From Pelagibacteraceae bacterium AG-359-O02 (GTDB taxonomy: Bacteria; Pseudomonadota; Alphaproteobacteria; Pelagibacterales; Pelagibacteraceae), in the NCBI GenBank assembly GCA_003280485.1, contig QCEU01000007.1:1-51813 (forward strand): a DNA stretch of 51,813 nucleotides, in the 5' to 3' direction. The notes beneath the pieces are model-generated. The model was not told the origin of the DNA and ran no database searches. It was given only the letters and a program-made list of their open reading frames with translations. Shown piece by piece: positions 1 through 9,055 of the stretch (position 1 is its first letter; each line of letters starts with the position of its first letter). The translations under genes were made by a program, and so were the position numbers.

Positions 1-971
1 ACGTAGTTTCAAGTCAATTTGATATTCACAAAGAATTTGGAGGTGTAGTTCCTGAGCTTGCAGCACGATCTCATGTTGAAAAAATTGATTTAATTGCAAA
101 AAAAGCAATAAATGAAAGCGGTGTGAATTTAAAAGATGTTTCTGCAATTGCTTCAACATCTGGCCCAGGCTTAATTGTTTGCCTAACTGTTGGTTTAAAT
201 TTTGGCAAAGCATTATCTGCAAGCCTAAATATACCTTTTATTGGTGTAAACCATCTTGAAGGGCATGCGTTAAGTCCAAAACTCAATACAAGCTTAGATT
301 TCCCATATTTATTATTATTAATTTCAGGGGGACATACGCAATATCTTAGTGTGAATGGACTTGGAAAATATAAGAGATTAGGAACAACAATTGATGATGC
401 TTTAGGAGAAGCATTTGACAAAACTGCAAAGCTTTTAGGTATTAAATTTCCAGGAGGACCAAAGTTAGAAAGTTTTGCAAAGCTGGGAAGTGCAAATAAA
501 TTTAAACTTCCTAAACCAATTATAAATAAAGGGGGATGTAATTTATCATTTGCAGGTCTTAAAACTGCGATTTTAAGGATATCAAGTACCATAAAATCTA
601 AAAAAGAAAAATATGATCTTGCAGCATCTTTTCAAAAAACAATTGAAGAAATTTTAGAGGTAAAGACACAAATAGCATTTGATGAGTTCAGAAAGACTAG
701 TAAAAAGAAAAATAAGACTTTTGTAATCGCTGGAGGTGTTGCTGCTAATAAAGGTATCAGAAAAAAATTAATAAAAGTTTGTAATAAAAACGATTTTAAA
801 CCAATTTTCCCTGAACCAAAATTATGCGGAGATAATGCAGCCATGATTGCACTAGTTGGTCTTGAAAAGTATAAAATCAAAAAATTTGATAATTTAGATC
901 TTCCTGCAAGTCCAAGACTACCACTTGATAAAAAAGCAAAGTTTTTAAAAGGAGCAGGAGTTAGATTATAA
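1..971 (+). CDS. tsaD: tRNA N6-adenosine threonylcarbamoyltransferase TsaD, 5' end outside window
   Basis: TsaD transfers the threonylcarbamoyl group from threonylcarbamoyl-AMP to A37 of tRNAs that read ANN codons, working in the cytoplasm with TsaB and TsaE. The reading frame is open from the first complete codon at position 3, so the true start lies upstream of the window. The visible protein begins with the family segment GGVVPELAARSH. The metal-binding HxxxH motif (HLEGH) is encoded at 252-266, LISGGHTQ follows, then the ASKHA-fold motifs GEAFDKTAKLLG and FVIAGGVAANKGIR, and the C-terminal CGDNAAMIA. The end of the protein looks intact. A tiny basic ORF starts one base after the stop. The assignment is secure; only the N-terminus is missing. 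Confidence 0.95.
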   Translation, partial: VVSSQFDIHKEFGGVVPELAARSHVEKIDLIAKKAINESGVNLKDVSAIASTSGPGLIVCLTVGLNFGKALSASLNIPFIGVNHLEGHALSPKLNTSLDFPYLLLLISGGHTQYLSVNGLGKYKRLGTTIDDALGEAFDKTAKLLGIKFPGGPKLESFAKLGSANKFKLPKPIINKGGCNLSFAGLKTAILRISSTIKSKKEKYDLAASFQKTIEEILEVKTQIAFDEFRKTSKKKNKTFVIAGGVAANKGIRKKLIKVCNKNDFKPIFPEPKLCGDNAAMIALVGLEKYKIKKFDNLDLPASPRLPLDKKAKFLKGAGVRL

Positions 972-1103
972 ATGTCAAAAAGATATAGTGGTAAATCATT
1001 TAAGGATGCTAGCGTAATGAAACAAGCTAAACTTTCTTTAAAGCAAAAAAGAAAACTTAAAAAAGAAAAGAAAAAAAAAAAAATTAAATGCAATATTGGT
1101 TAA
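972..1103 (+). CDS. small lysine-rich ORF, 43 aa, unknown
   Basis: An open frame of 43 codons starts with ATG directly after the tsaD stop codon and overlaps the start of the EVE-domain gene by 16 bases. The product begins MSKRYSGKSFKDAS and then becomes strongly basic, with about 17 lysines and 3 arginines and a KKEKKKKK run. It has no membrane segment or signal peptide. The first 25 residues are less simple in composition than the tail, which favours a real short gene, and the start position (stop/start contact with tsaD) looks translationally coupled. It could bind RNA or ribosomes, but that is only a guess from charge. It could also be chance coding in an A-rich spacer. Confidence 0.4.
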   Translation: MSKRYSGKSFKDASVMKQAKLSLKQKRKLKKEKKKKKIKCNIG

Positions 1104-1504
1104 TGAAATCAGAGCCAGATGTATGGTCAATTGATCAACAAATCAAAGCTGGAGAAAAAGGAGCTAACTGGGATGGGGTAAGAAATTATCAAGCAGCAAG
1201 TAACTTAAAAAAAATGGAAAAGGGAGATCTTTGTTTTTTTTATCATTCTAACATAGGAAAAGAGATAGTTGGTATAGTCGAAGTTATTAAAACGGCATTC
1301 ATTGATCCAACTGATAAGGAAAAAAGGTTTGTTGCGGTTAAAGTAAGATTTAAAAGTAAACTTCAAAATCCTGTAACACTTGAAAACATCAAAAAAATTA
1401 AGGCTTTAGAGAACTTATCTCTAATTAGACAAAGTAGACTATCTGTTATGCCTATTGATACTAAAAGCTGGAAAATAATTTTGAAGATGGGTAAAATTAA
1501 TTAA
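1088..1504 (+). CDS. EVE domain-containing protein
   Basis: This 138-residue protein is a single EVE domain, a PUA-like fold related to YTH domains and to human THYN1, thought to bind modified bases in DNA or RNA. Family features are the N-terminal [12 protein letters not shown] (residues about 3-14), WDGVRNYQA (about 29-37), the stretch [10 protein letters not shown] and the C-terminal [10 protein letters not shown]. Length fits bacterial EVE proteins (about 135-150 residues). The start overlaps the preceding small ORF. A similar gene lies near tsaD in many alphaproteobacteria (from memory), where gpsA and a YciI-type gene usually sit between; those are missing here. The family is clear; the ligand is not known. 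Confidence 0.88.
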   Translation: MQYWLMKSEPDVWSIDQQIKAGEKGANWDGVRNYQAASNLKKMEKGDLCFFYHSNIGKEIVGIVEVIKTAFIDPTDKEKRFVAVKVRFKSKLQNPVTLENIKKIKALENLSLIRQSRLSVMPIDTKSWKIILKMGKIN

Positions 1505-1514
1505 AAAAAAATTA

Positions 1515-3500
1515 ATGCCTAATAAAAAAAAAGCAAAAAAAAAAGTAATCTCAAAAAAACCTAAAGAGACAATTTATAAAATTAAGAAAGAGTGGATAAG
1601 TAAAGCTACAGTTAATAAATCTCAATATACAAAAAAATATAACGAGTCGATTAAAGACAACGATGGATTTTGGAAAAAAGAGGGAAAAAGAATTAATTGG
1701 ATTAAACCTTATAAAAAAATTAAAGACGTTAAATATAGTAAAGATGATGTTCATATAAAATGGTTCTATGATGGTACTTTAAATGCATCAGCGAATTGCA
1801 TTGATAGACATCTTAAAAAGAATGCTAACAAAACTGCAATTATATGGGTAGGAGACGATCCTAAAGTTCAAAAAAAAATTACTTATAAAGAACTTCATAA
1901 AGAGGTTTCAAAAGCAGCAAATGGATTAAAAAATTTGGGAGTTCAAAAGGGTGATAGAGTAACTATTTATCTTACCATGATACCAGAACTTGCCTACACA
2001 ATGCTTGCATGTGCAAGAATAGGTGCAGTTCACTCCATAATATTTGGAGGTTTTTCACCAGATAGTATTTCAGGTAGAATTAATGATTGCGAATCTGATT
2101 ATGTCATAACTGCGGATGAAGGTGTAAGAGGAGGCAAAACAATCCCTTTAAAATCTATTACAGATGAAGCTTTGCAAAGCTGTCCCAATGTAAAAAAATG
2201 TATTGTGGTAAAGAGAACAGGTACCAAAAAAATTGATTGGTACAATGATCGTGATGTTTGGTATCATAAAATGATAAGTAAGGTCTCAGCAAAATGTGAG
2301 CCTGAAGAAATGAATGCTGAAGATCCATTATTCATTCTTTACACATCTGGTTCAACTGGGAAACCAAAAGGTGTACTACATACAACTGGCGGATATATAG
2401 TTTATGCATCAATGACCCACCAATATATTTTTAATTATAAACCTAAAGATATTTACTGGTGCACGGCTGATATAGGTTGGGTTACAGGACATAGTTATAT
2501 TATTTATGGTCCACTAGCTAATGGTGCAACTACAATTATGTTTGAAGGAATACCTACTTATCCTGATACATCTAGATGGTGGCAAATAGTTGATAAATAT
2601 AAAGTGAATATTTTCTATACAGCTCCAACAGCAATCAGAGCTTTAATGAGGGAAGGTGATAAACCTGTAAAGAAAACATCTAGAAAAACTTTAAAACTTT
2701 TAGGTACTGTTGGTGAACCGATTAATCCTGAAGCTTGGGAATGGTACTACAAAACTGTTGGTGACAGTAGATGTCCAATTGTTGATACATGGTGGCAAAC
2801 AGAAACAGGTGGGATTTTGATCAGTCCGCAAACTGGAGCGATAGATTTAAAACCTGGTTCTGCAACAAAACCATTTTTCGGAATTAAACCAGAGATCCTA
2901 GATAAAGATGGCAAGGTTTTAAAAGGAGAAGCGCAAGGTAGACTTTGTATTTCACAATCGTGGCCTGGACAAATGAGAAGTGTCTATGGAGATCATCAAA
3001 GATTTATAGATACTTATTTTTCACAATTTGATGGGAAATATTTTACAGGCGATGGCTGCAGAAGAGATAAGGATGGATACTATTGGATTACAGGAAGAGT
3101 AGATGATGTAATAATTGTTTCTGGTCATAATTTAGGTACTGCAGAAATTGAAAGTGCGTTTGTAGCTCATCCAAAAGTGGCTGAAGCAGCGGTAGTTGGT
3201 TACCCACACGACATAAAAGGAAACGGTCTATACTGTTATGTAACTTTAAATGCTGGAGAAAAAAGTACTCTTGATTTAGAGAGAGATTTAAAACTTTGGG
3301 TTAGAAAACAAATTGGTCCAATAGCAACTCCTGACTTAATTCAATTTGCTCCAGGGCTACCAAAAACAAGATCGGGTAAAATAATGAGAAGAATTCTAAG
3401 AAAAATTGCTGCCAATGAACATGGTCAATTAGGAGATACAACCACTTTAGCTGATCCCTCTGTTGTTGAAAGCTTGGTCGATAATAGAAAAAATATTTAG
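1515..3500 (+). CDS. acs: acetyl-coenzyme A synthetase
   Basis: It activates acetate with ATP and CoA to acetyl-CoA through acetyl-AMP in the cytoplasm. The 661-residue length matches the family (about 650). Visible motifs are the ATP-binding [11 protein letters not shown] (residues 276-286), WWQTETGG, and the C-terminal [10 protein letters not shown] whose catalytic lysine, K622, is the residue known to be inactivated by acetylation in other Acs enzymes. The first 20 or so residues are unusually lysine-rich ([12 protein letters not shown]) and extend beyond the usual start; no alternative ATG lies nearby, so I kept this one. An acetate-type sodium symporter pair follows at 4244-6321, so uptake and activation of acetate are neighbours. 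Confidence 0.96.
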   Translation: MPNKKKAKKKVISKKPKETIYKIKKEWISKATVNKSQYTKKYNESIKDNDGFWKKEGKRINWIKPYKKIKDVKYSKDDVHIKWFYDGTLNASANCIDRHLKKNANKTAIIWVGDDPKVQKKITYKELHKEVSKAANGLKNLGVQKGDRVTIYLTMIPELAYTMLACARIGAVHSIIFGGFSPDSISGRINDCESDYVITADEGVRGGKTIPLKSITDEALQSCPNVKKCIVVKRTGTKKIDWYNDRDVWYHKMISKVSAKCEPEEMNAEDPLFILYTSGSTGKPKGVLHTTGGYIVYASMTHQYIFNYKPKDIYWCTADIGWVTGHSYIIYGPLANGATTIMFEGIPTYPDTSRWWQIVDKYKVNIFYTAPTAIRALMREGDKPVKKTSRKTLKLLGTVGEPINPEAWEWYYKTVGDSRCPIVDTWWQTETGGILISPQTGAIDLKPGSATKPFFGIKPEILDKDGKVLKGEAQGRLCISQSWPGQMRSVYGDHQRFIDTYFSQFDGKYFTGDGCRRDKDGYYWITGRVDDVIIVSGHNLGTAEIESAFVAHPKVAEAAVVGYPHDIKGNGLYCYVTLNAGEKSTLDLERDLKLWVRKQIGPIATPDLIQFAPGLPKTRSGKIMRRILRKIAANEHGQLGDTTTLADPSVVESLVDNRKNI

Positions 3501-4123
3501 ATCTTTATTAGTTTAGAAAACTCTTCCTTAATATTATCCCATTTCAAAATCATAGAATTAAGGACTATCTTTCTATCTATAGATTTTAGTTCAGTAGCTA
3601 CCGGGGCCCAATTATATAATGCAAGAGCACTTTCATTAAATGGCCAAGACTTATAATAGTCATCCCATTTAATTTGATCTAATCTTTTCTGAAAACTTGC
3701 CTTTGCTTCATCAACAATTTCCTTAGGCATACCATTCTCTAATTCTTTGTTCAAAATATTATTATAAATTTCAAAAGCTTGATCGGTTTCTTTATAATTA
3801 TAAAAAACATTTAAATATGAAATTGTGTAAAACGATAAATCTTGAAGTGAAATTGCATATATGTTCCATTTGGCTGTGTTAATTGATTTTAAAAATTTTT
3901 CATCATCAAAATGGAGAACCCATTTCGTGCCCATTCTAGTTTTTAAATAATTATATAAAGTAACTTGTGATACCCATGCTGATTTTTGCTGAATAAATTC
4001 TTTCAAATCATCAACATTTTTTATTTTTTTCTTTGGCAAAATACCTTTGAACATTGCAACTAAATAAACTTTGAAATCTTCAAGTTTTATATCTTTTAAG
4101 TTGAATCTGTATTTAAGGGCCAT
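3497..4123 (-). CDS. conserved hypothetical protein between acs and the acetate symporter
   Basis: I cannot name this 208-residue protein. It has no signal peptide or membrane segment and is rich in aromatic residues and in charge. Distinctive stretches are [19 protein letters not shown] (about residues 50-68) and the C-terminal [18 protein letters not shown] recall uncharacterised alphaproteobacterial proteins with a similar [16 protein letters not shown] segment, so it is probably a conserved family, but no function is known to me. It is convergent with acs (stop codons overlap by 4 bases) and divergent from the symporter genes, whose upstream region it shares. Function in acetate use is possible only by location. 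Confidence 0.75.
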   Translation of the reverse strand: MALKYRFNLKDIKLEDFKVYLVAMFKGILPKKKIKNVDDLKEFIQQKSAWVSQVTLYNYLKTRMGTKWVLHFDDEKFLKSINTAKWNIYAISLQDLSFYTISYLNVFYNYKETDQAFEIYNNILNKELENGMPKEIVDEAKASFQKRLDQIKWDDYYKSWPFNESALALYNWAPVATELKSIDRKIVLNSMILKWDNIKEEFSKLIKI

Positions 4124-4229
4124 TTATCTACTTAATATGTTGATGTATAATGTAAAAGTGACAGAATATCGAGTGTTTTTAGGGGTTTAAATAAATTTGA
4201 TTATCGGTATGGTTCTTTCTTTAACCTAT

Positions 4230-4237
4230 AGGAGAGA
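4230..4237 (+). promoter_or_regulatory. strong Shine-Dalgarno site for the symporter pair
   Basis: The sequence AGGAGAGA lies 6 bases before the ATG at 4244. Most genes here have weak A-rich leaders or start inside the previous gene, so this near-consensus site suggests high translation of the symporter subunits and fixes the start codon. A TATAAT hexamer at 4146-4151 could be a -10 element, but no convincing -35 sequence is visible. Confidence 0.6.
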
Positions 4238-4243
4238 GAAAAA

Positions 4244-4510
4244 ATGTCAAAACAAGAACAACACTGGGAAAAAACCAGGAACTTGCTCTTTATTACATTA
4301 GCAATTTGGTTTGTTTTCTCAATTGGCATCTTTCTTTTCGGAGCCGAAATGCAAGAATCAAGCATTAGACCATTTGGATATCCTTTAACGTATTGGTTTA
4401 CATGTCAGGGATCGCTTGCAATCTTCGTCATTCTAATTTTCTGGTTTGCCGGTCGACAAGAGAAGATAGATGATGAATTCGGATTTACTGAAAGAGAGGG
4501 TGATCAATGA
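4244..4510 (+). CDS. sodium:solute symporter small subunit (DUF4212 family)
   Basis: An 88-residue inner-membrane protein with two predicted transmembrane helices (about residues 12-33 and 48-70). It matches the small-subunit family found directly upstream of VC_2705-type sodium:solute symporters, including the N-terminal WEKTRNLLFITLAIWFVF and the short acidic C-terminus ending DDEFGFTEREGDQ. Its last codons overlap the start of the large subunit (ATGA at 4507-4510), so the two are translationally coupled. It probably assembles with or stabilises the transporter; the exact role of the small subunit is not established. Confidence 0.9.
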   Translation: MSKQEQHWEKTRNLLFITLAIWFVFSIGIFLFGAEMQESSIRPFGYPLTYWFTCQGSLAIFVILIFWFAGRQEKIDDEFGFTEREGDQ

Positions 4511-6321
4511 TAAAAGGTAAATTTATAGATAACTTACCTAAAGTCTACGGGATATATACTGGAGGTTTTTTAGTATTTATCATCATAATGGCAATAGCTG
4601 AACAAGCTGGAATGACAGCAAAGATGATTGGTATCTTTTTCGTATCATTTACAGTTTTGATTTATGCTTTAATTGGTTGGTTATCTAGAACACTTCAAAC
4701 AGATGCTTATTACGTAGCTGGAAGGCAGGTACCTACCGTATTTAATGGAATGGCAACTGCAGCAGACTGGATGTCTGGTGCATCTTTTGTAGCCATGGCT
4801 GGTGGTATTTACTTTAAAGGTTATGGTTATATGGCACTGCTTGTTGGATGGACTGGCGGATATGTACTAGTTGCCTCTTTGTTAGCACCATATCTTAGAA
4901 AATTTGGATGTTACACTGTTCCAGATTTTATAGGAACTCGTTATGGTGGTAACTTAGCAAGATTTAGTGCTGTTATAGTCTTAACCGTTGCATCATTCAC
5001 TTATGTGACTGCTCAAATTAACGCTACAGGAACAATTGCTTCTGTTGCTTTAGATATTCCATTTGAAATTGCAGTTTACGTTGGATTAGCTAGTATTTTG
5101 ATGTGCTCAATGCTTGGTGGAATGAGAGCAGTAACTTGGACACAAGTTGCTCAATACATTGTACTAATTATTGCTTATTTACTTCCAGTATTCTGGATAA
5201 GTAATAATATTGGTGCAGGTTTCTTCCCACACTTCATGTTAGCTGACGAAGTAGCAAGAATTGCAGAACTTGAAGGTCAATTTGGATTTGTTAAAAACTC
5301 AGCTGCAGATTTAGCTACAGTTCCAAAAGGATTATCTGCAATTACTAAAGCTCACTCATCAGTTAATGCAACACCTTGGGCGTTTATTTCACTAGCAGTA
5401 TGTATGATGGCAGGAACAGCTTCATTACCTCACGTTATGATGAGATACTTCACTACTCCAAGTGTAAGAACAGCTAGAAGATCAGTAGGTTGGTCGTTAT
5501 TCTTTATATTCCTACTTTACTCTTCAGCTCCAATGTTAGCTACTCTATCAAAAATTTCGTTGATGGATCCTAACTTGGCTACTGGAATAATTGGTAAATC
5601 AATAACTGAAGTTCAAGCTCTTGACTGGTATCAAAACTGGAACCAAGCGAAGTTGATGTTTGTAAGTGACTTTAACGGTAATGGAACTCTTGAACTTAAT
5701 GAGTTCTTCATGAAAGGTAGTGCTGTTGTATTAGCAACACCTGAAATTGCTGGATTGCCTTATGTAATATCTGGACTAGTTGCTGCTGGAGGTATGGCTG
5801 CTGCCATGTCAACTGCTGATGGATTAGTTTTAGCTATTTCAAATGCGTTATCACATGATGTTTACTACAAGATCATTAATCCAAAAGCTGAAACTGCAAA
5901 AAGATTAATTGTTGCAAGGGTATTACTTGTACTAATTGGTTTTGCAGGAGCTACAATTGCAGCACTAGAAATACAAGGTATTCTGGGTTCGGTAATTTGG
6001 GCTTTTGACTTTGCGATGTCTGGACTATTCTTCCCACTTGTACTTGGTGTATGGTGGAAAAGAGCTAATGCACCAGGAGCTGTTGCGGGAATGCTATTAG
6101 GACTGATCTCAGGAACTGCATATCTAGTTTGGGTACGAAGTGGTGGATCTGGGTTCTTAGGTATAACTCAACTTACTTTTGGAATAGTTGGAGCAGCTGT
6201 GAGTTTAGTTTCTATGATTGTTGTAAGTTTAATAACTGCAGCGCCAGATGCAGCTACTCAGAAAATGGTTGATGATGTACGAGTACCAAGTGGTAAAACA
6301 ATACTTGGAAAACAACATTAA
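4507..6321 (+). CDS. actP: sodium:acetate-type symporter large subunit (ActP-like, VC_2705 family)
   Basis: A 604-residue polytopic inner-membrane transporter of the sodium:solute symporter (SSS) family, with about 13 hydrophobic helices. Family features are YYVAGRQVPTVFNGMATAADWMS cut here to its core GMATAADWMSGASF, the helix GTASLPHVMMRYFT and the motif AAAMSTADGLVLAISNALSHD. The placement two genes after acs supports acetate or another short carboxylate as substrate. An unusual soluble loop at residues 388-399 reads DFNGNGTLELNE, which fits the EF-hand calcium-loop pattern (D1, N3, N5, G6, L8, E12). The gene ends at a strong hairpin. Substrate is inferred from family and context; the symbol is by analogy with E. 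coli actP, from which this subfamily differs. Confidence 0.88.
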   Translation: MIKGKFIDNLPKVYGIYTGGFLVFIIIMAIAEQAGMTAKMIGIFFVSFTVLIYALIGWLSRTLQTDAYYVAGRQVPTVFNGMATAADWMSGASFVAMAGGIYFKGYGYMALLVGWTGGYVLVASLLAPYLRKFGCYTVPDFIGTRYGGNLARFSAVIVLTVASFTYVTAQINATGTIASVALDIPFEIAVYVGLASILMCSMLGGMRAVTWTQVAQYIVLIIAYLLPVFWISNNIGAGFFPHFMLADEVARIAELEGQFGFVKNSAADLATVPKGLSAITKAHSSVNATPWAFISLAVCMMAGTASLPHVMMRYFTTPSVRTARRSVGWSLFFIFLLYSSAPMLATLSKISLMDPNLATGIIGKSITEVQALDWYQNWNQAKLMFVSDFNGNGTLELNEFFMKGSAVVLATPEIAGLPYVISGLVAAGGMAAAMSTADGLVLAISNALSHDVYYKIINPKAETAKRLIVARVLLVLIGFAGATIAALEIQGILGSVIWAFDFAMSGLFFPLVLGVWWKRANAPGAVAGMLLGLISGTAYLVWVRSGGSGFLGITQLTFGIVGAAVSLVSMIVVSLITAAPDAATQKMVDDVRVPSGKTILGKQH

Positions 6322-6333
6322 TTAAAATATTTT

Positions 6334-6360
6334 TCTAGGGGCGAAAATTTCGCCCCTAGA
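6334..6360 (+). terminator. hairpin terminator after the symporter genes
   Basis: A perfect 13-bp inverted repeat (TCTAGGGGCGAAA and its complement around one central A) starts 12 bases after the stop codon. Its G+C-rich stem stands out in this A+T-rich sequence. The following TTATTTAAAA is a weak U-tract, so termination may be partial, or the stem may mainly protect the 3' end of the mRNA. The next gene starts only 11 bases beyond. Confidence 0.75.
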
Positions 6361-6371
6361 TTATTTAAAAA

Positions 6372-6722
6372 ATGTACGCAAACTTTCACCCTTTTGTTTA
6401 TATAATTGATTATGTCCTTGGAGTTATAATGTGGACACTAATTGGACGAGTTGCTATGAATATATTTCAGAAGGAAGATTCACAATTTTTCTTTATGAAA
6501 GTATTTGTGAAACTAACAAACCCACTTATAAAAATATTTAAGCCAATTACTCCAAGCTTCATAATAGGACCTTTAGTACCACTTTATGTAGCATGGTTCT
6601 TTTACATGGGTCGTTTCTATTTAATGCCTTATTTACTTGGTTATTCAGTTATGGGAATGCTTTCATTTCCTCTTGAAAGTGAAATAGCTAGAGAAATATA
6701 TAGAATATTTAGCAAAAACTAA
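6372..6722 (+). CDS. YggT family-like integral membrane protein
   Basis: This 116-residue protein has hydrophobic stretches at about residues 8-28, 59-82 and 85-102, so three helices are likely. The middle section LTNPLIKIFKPITPSFIIGP and the following hydrophobic block resemble the YggT repeat, in which a P-rich linker (often PIRRLIPP) leads into a helix. YggT proteins are small inner-membrane proteins of uncertain role, linked in some bacteria to osmotic stress or cell division. Sequence divergence makes this a family suggestion. It lies between the symporter terminator and rpe, with a hairpin immediately before rpe. Confidence 0.6.
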   Translation: MYANFHPFVYIIDYVLGVIMWTLIGRVAMNIFQKEDSQFFFMKVFVKLTNPLIKIFKPITPSFIIGPLVPLYVAWFFYMGRFYLMPYLLGYSVMGMLSFPLESEIAREIYRIFSKN

Positions 6723-6740
6723 TTCAAATAGAACAAAAAA

Positions 6741-6765
6741 TTGATACTAATATTTTTAGTATCAA
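6741..6765 (+). promoter_or_regulatory. hairpin flush with the rpe start codon
   Basis: A perfect 10-bp inverted repeat, TTGATACTAA and TTAGTATCAA, encloses the 5-base loop TATTT. The last base of the stem is next to the A of the rpe ATG. There is no Shine-Dalgarno sequence between stem and start codon. In RNA it would either end transcription of the yggT-like gene weakly or hold the rpe initiation site at the base of a stem. The function is inferred; the repeat itself is seen directly. Confidence 0.55.
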
Positions 6766-7425
6766 ATGAAAAAAATTCAAATTTCTCCATCTATATTATC
6801 TGCTGATTTCAGTCAGCTTGGTATTGAAATTAAGAAGCTAGAACAAGGTGGTGCTGATTTAATTCATGTCGATGTAATGGATGGTCACTTTGTTCCAAAT
6901 TTGACAATAGGTCCTCCAGTAATAAAAAACCTTAGAAAATATACTAACCTTCCATTTGATGTGCACTTAATGATTTCTCCAGTACACAAATATATAGAAA
7001 ATTATGCGGAGGCTGGTGCTGATATAATAACCATTCATCCTGAAGCTACTGAAAACTTAAAAGAATCTATAAATTTGATAAAAAGACTTGGCAAAAAAGT
7101 TGGTGTATCTTTAAATCCAAAAACTGAAATAAAAACTTTAATTGATGAAATAGATAGTGTTGATTTGGTTCTAGTTATGAGTGTTAATCCTGGTTTTGGT
7201 GGGCAAAAATTTATACCTGAAGTATTGGATAAAATAAAAGAATTAAAAAAAATAAAAGAAGAGAACCAGTATCACTATGATATTGAAGTTGATGGAGGAA
7301 TTAATTTTAGTAATTCAAAAATAGTTTTGGAGGCTGGAGCTAATATTTTGGTATCTGGAACAACAGTGTTCAAAGAAAACGATGGTAATATCAAAGCTAA
7401 TATTGAAAAACTAAAATCAATGTAA
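6766..7425 (+). CDS. rpe: ribulose-phosphate 3-epimerase
   Basis: It interconverts ribulose 5-phosphate and xylulose 5-phosphate in the pentose phosphate pathway. The 219-residue TIM-barrel protein is full length. Metal-binding and catalytic residues are present: H34 and D36 in HVDVMDGHFVPN, the histidine in FDVHLMI, and the aspartate in IEVDGGIN near residue 174. The phosphate-binding segment is VSGTTVF, and VMSVNPGFGGQ is the mobile-loop signature. Order rpe / heparinase-like / purH is common in alphaproteobacteria, and the next gene starts two bases after the stop. Confidence 0.97.
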   Translation: MKKIQISPSILSADFSQLGIEIKKLEQGGADLIHVDVMDGHFVPNLTIGPPVIKNLRKYTNLPFDVHLMISPVHKYIENYAEAGADIITIHPEATENLKESINLIKRLGKKVGVSLNPKTEIKTLIDEIDSVDLVLVMSVNPGFGGQKFIPEVLDKIKELKKIKEENQYHYDIEVDGGINFSNSKIVLEAGANILVSGTTVFKENDGNIKANIEKLKSM

Positions 7426-7426
7426 A

Positions 7427-9055
7427 ATGTTTTTAAAAAGTTCTTTTAATTACATCAATGAATTTTATTTAATATTTAGAAATCAAATACGAAAATTTTA
7501 TTTAACTTCATCTATTTATAATAGAAAAATTTCTAAAGTTGATGAAACTACTTTAGTTTATCAACCAAGTCTTAATATACTTAGTTCATTAATAAAATAT
7601 GAAAAACAAAAAAAGAAAATTGAAGATTTTAATGTTCAATCTATATGGGAGAATAACCAGATAAATTATAATGATTTTAAAAAACTTCATAGTTTTTATT
7701 GGCTATTTTCTATAGATCTTAAATCTTCTAATGAAGTTACTCAGACAATTATAAAAAATTGGATTAAAAAAAATCAAAACTATGAAGCAAAAAGTTGGGA
7801 TATAGATATTCTTTCTAAAAGAGTAATAGCTTGGATATCAAATTCAAAAATAACTTATGATAAATCTGAAAATAAATATAAAAATACTTTTAACGAAATA
7901 GTTAATAAACAAGTAAATCATTTAATGATTGAAATTGGTAGGTCCTCTGATTTAAACGATAAAATGATAGGGTGTACAGCGATAACACTCACAGGAATAG
8001 CATATAAAAACAAAAGGTTCTTGGAGTATGGATTAAATTTACTTAAAAAAATTATTAATACATCTTTTGATAATTACTACTTTCCAAAATCAAGAAATAT
8101 AAGACAGATGATTTTTTATTTAAAATATTTTATTTTGATTAGAGAACTTTTAAAAGAGTCTTTAAATGATATACCAGAATATTTAAATGAAATAATTCAT
8201 TTTCTTGGCAAATCCTATGATTTTATTTGGGGATCATTAAAGCAGAGTTTATTATTTAATGGAAATAATAATTCAAATAATAAAGACTTTGATGAATATC
8301 TATCTCTATTTAGATATAAGTTTAAGAGTGATAAATTTGATATATCCGGCTATACAATCTTAAAAAATAAAAACGTAATCCTGGCTATGGATACAGGGAG
8401 TAGCCCAGCAAAAAATTACTCAGAAAATTATCAAAGTGGACCATTATCATTTGAATTTTTTTTTAAAGGTAAAAAACTAATTACTAACTCTGGTTATTTT
8501 CAAAATCATAATCACCAACTGAATTCAATTTCAAAATCAACTGCAACTCATTCGACACTAGTTTTAGATAACTCTTCAACTTGTAATTTTAAAAAAAATA
8601 GTAAAGGTCCTAGCATATTAAGTAAAGGATTTAAAACGTTTGATAAAGACTTAACATATGAAAAAAATTATTGGAGTATTAAATGCTCACATGATGGATA
8701 TTTATCAAGATATGGGGTAATACATCAGAGGAATTTGGAATTTGACAATCATAAAAATATTCTTTTTGGAAAAGAAAAACTTATTAAAAAAAAGAATTTT
8801 AAAGTTACAAACTTTGAAATAAGGTTTCATCTTCTACCGAATATTAAAGTTACAAAGCTTCAGGATAATAAATCTGTGTTAATTGAATTAGAAAATTCTG
8901 GTTGGAAGTTCTTTTCAAATGATGGATTGATAGGTATTGAAACTGGGTTATATTTCGGTAATAAAAATAATTATATTGAGAACCAGAATATTTTTATCTC
9001 AGGTATTACTCAAAATAATGAACAATTAATTGAATGGCAAATTAGTAAAATATGA
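7427..9055 (+). CDS. heparinase II/III-like protein
   Basis: A 542-residue protein of the alphaproteobacterial heparinase II/III-like family found between rpe and purH. The N-terminal half is helical and rich in Trp, Tyr and Asn. The C-terminal half carries the beta-sheet domain typical of this family, with GPLSFEFFFKGKKLITNSGY and the following histidine/asparagine region QNHNHQLNSISKSTATHSTL, where heparinase II/III enzymes place active-site residues. No classical signal peptide is visible. A polysaccharide-degrading or remodelling role is inferred from the family; the substrate is unknown. The start lies two bases after rpe and the end overlaps purH by 4 bases, so the three genes form an operon. 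Confidence 0.85.
   Translation: MFLKSSFNYINEFYLIFRNQIRKFYLTSSIYNRKISKVDETTLVYQPSLNILSSLIKYEKQKKKIEDFNVQSIWENNQINYNDFKKLHSFYWLFSIDLKSSNEVTQTIIKNWIKKNQNYEAKSWDIDILSKRVIAWISNSKITYDKSENKYKNTFNEIVNKQVNHLMIEIGRSSDLNDKMIGCTAITLTGIAYKNKRFLEYGLNLLKKIINTSFDNYYFPKSRNIRQMIFYLKYFILIRELLKESLNDIPEYLNEIIHFLGKSYDFIWGSLKQSLLFNGNNNSNNKDFDEYLSLFRYKFKSDKFDISGYTILKNKNVILAMDTGSSPAKNYSENYQSGPLSFEFFFKGKKLITNSGYFQNHNHQLNSISKSTATHSTLVLDNSSTCNFKKNSKGPSILSKGFKTFDKDLTYEKNYWSIKCSHDGYLSRYGVIHQRNLEFDNHKNILFGKEKLIKKKNFKVTNFEIRFHLLPNIKVTKLQDNKSVLIELENSGWKFFSNDGLIGIETGLYFGNKNNYIENQNIFISGITQNNEQLIEWQISKI

Noticed and set aside
632..1093. 153-codon minus-strand frame over the end of tsaD
   Set aside because: Phe/Leu-rich antisense of the A-rich coding strand; tsaD motifs are clear on the plus strand.
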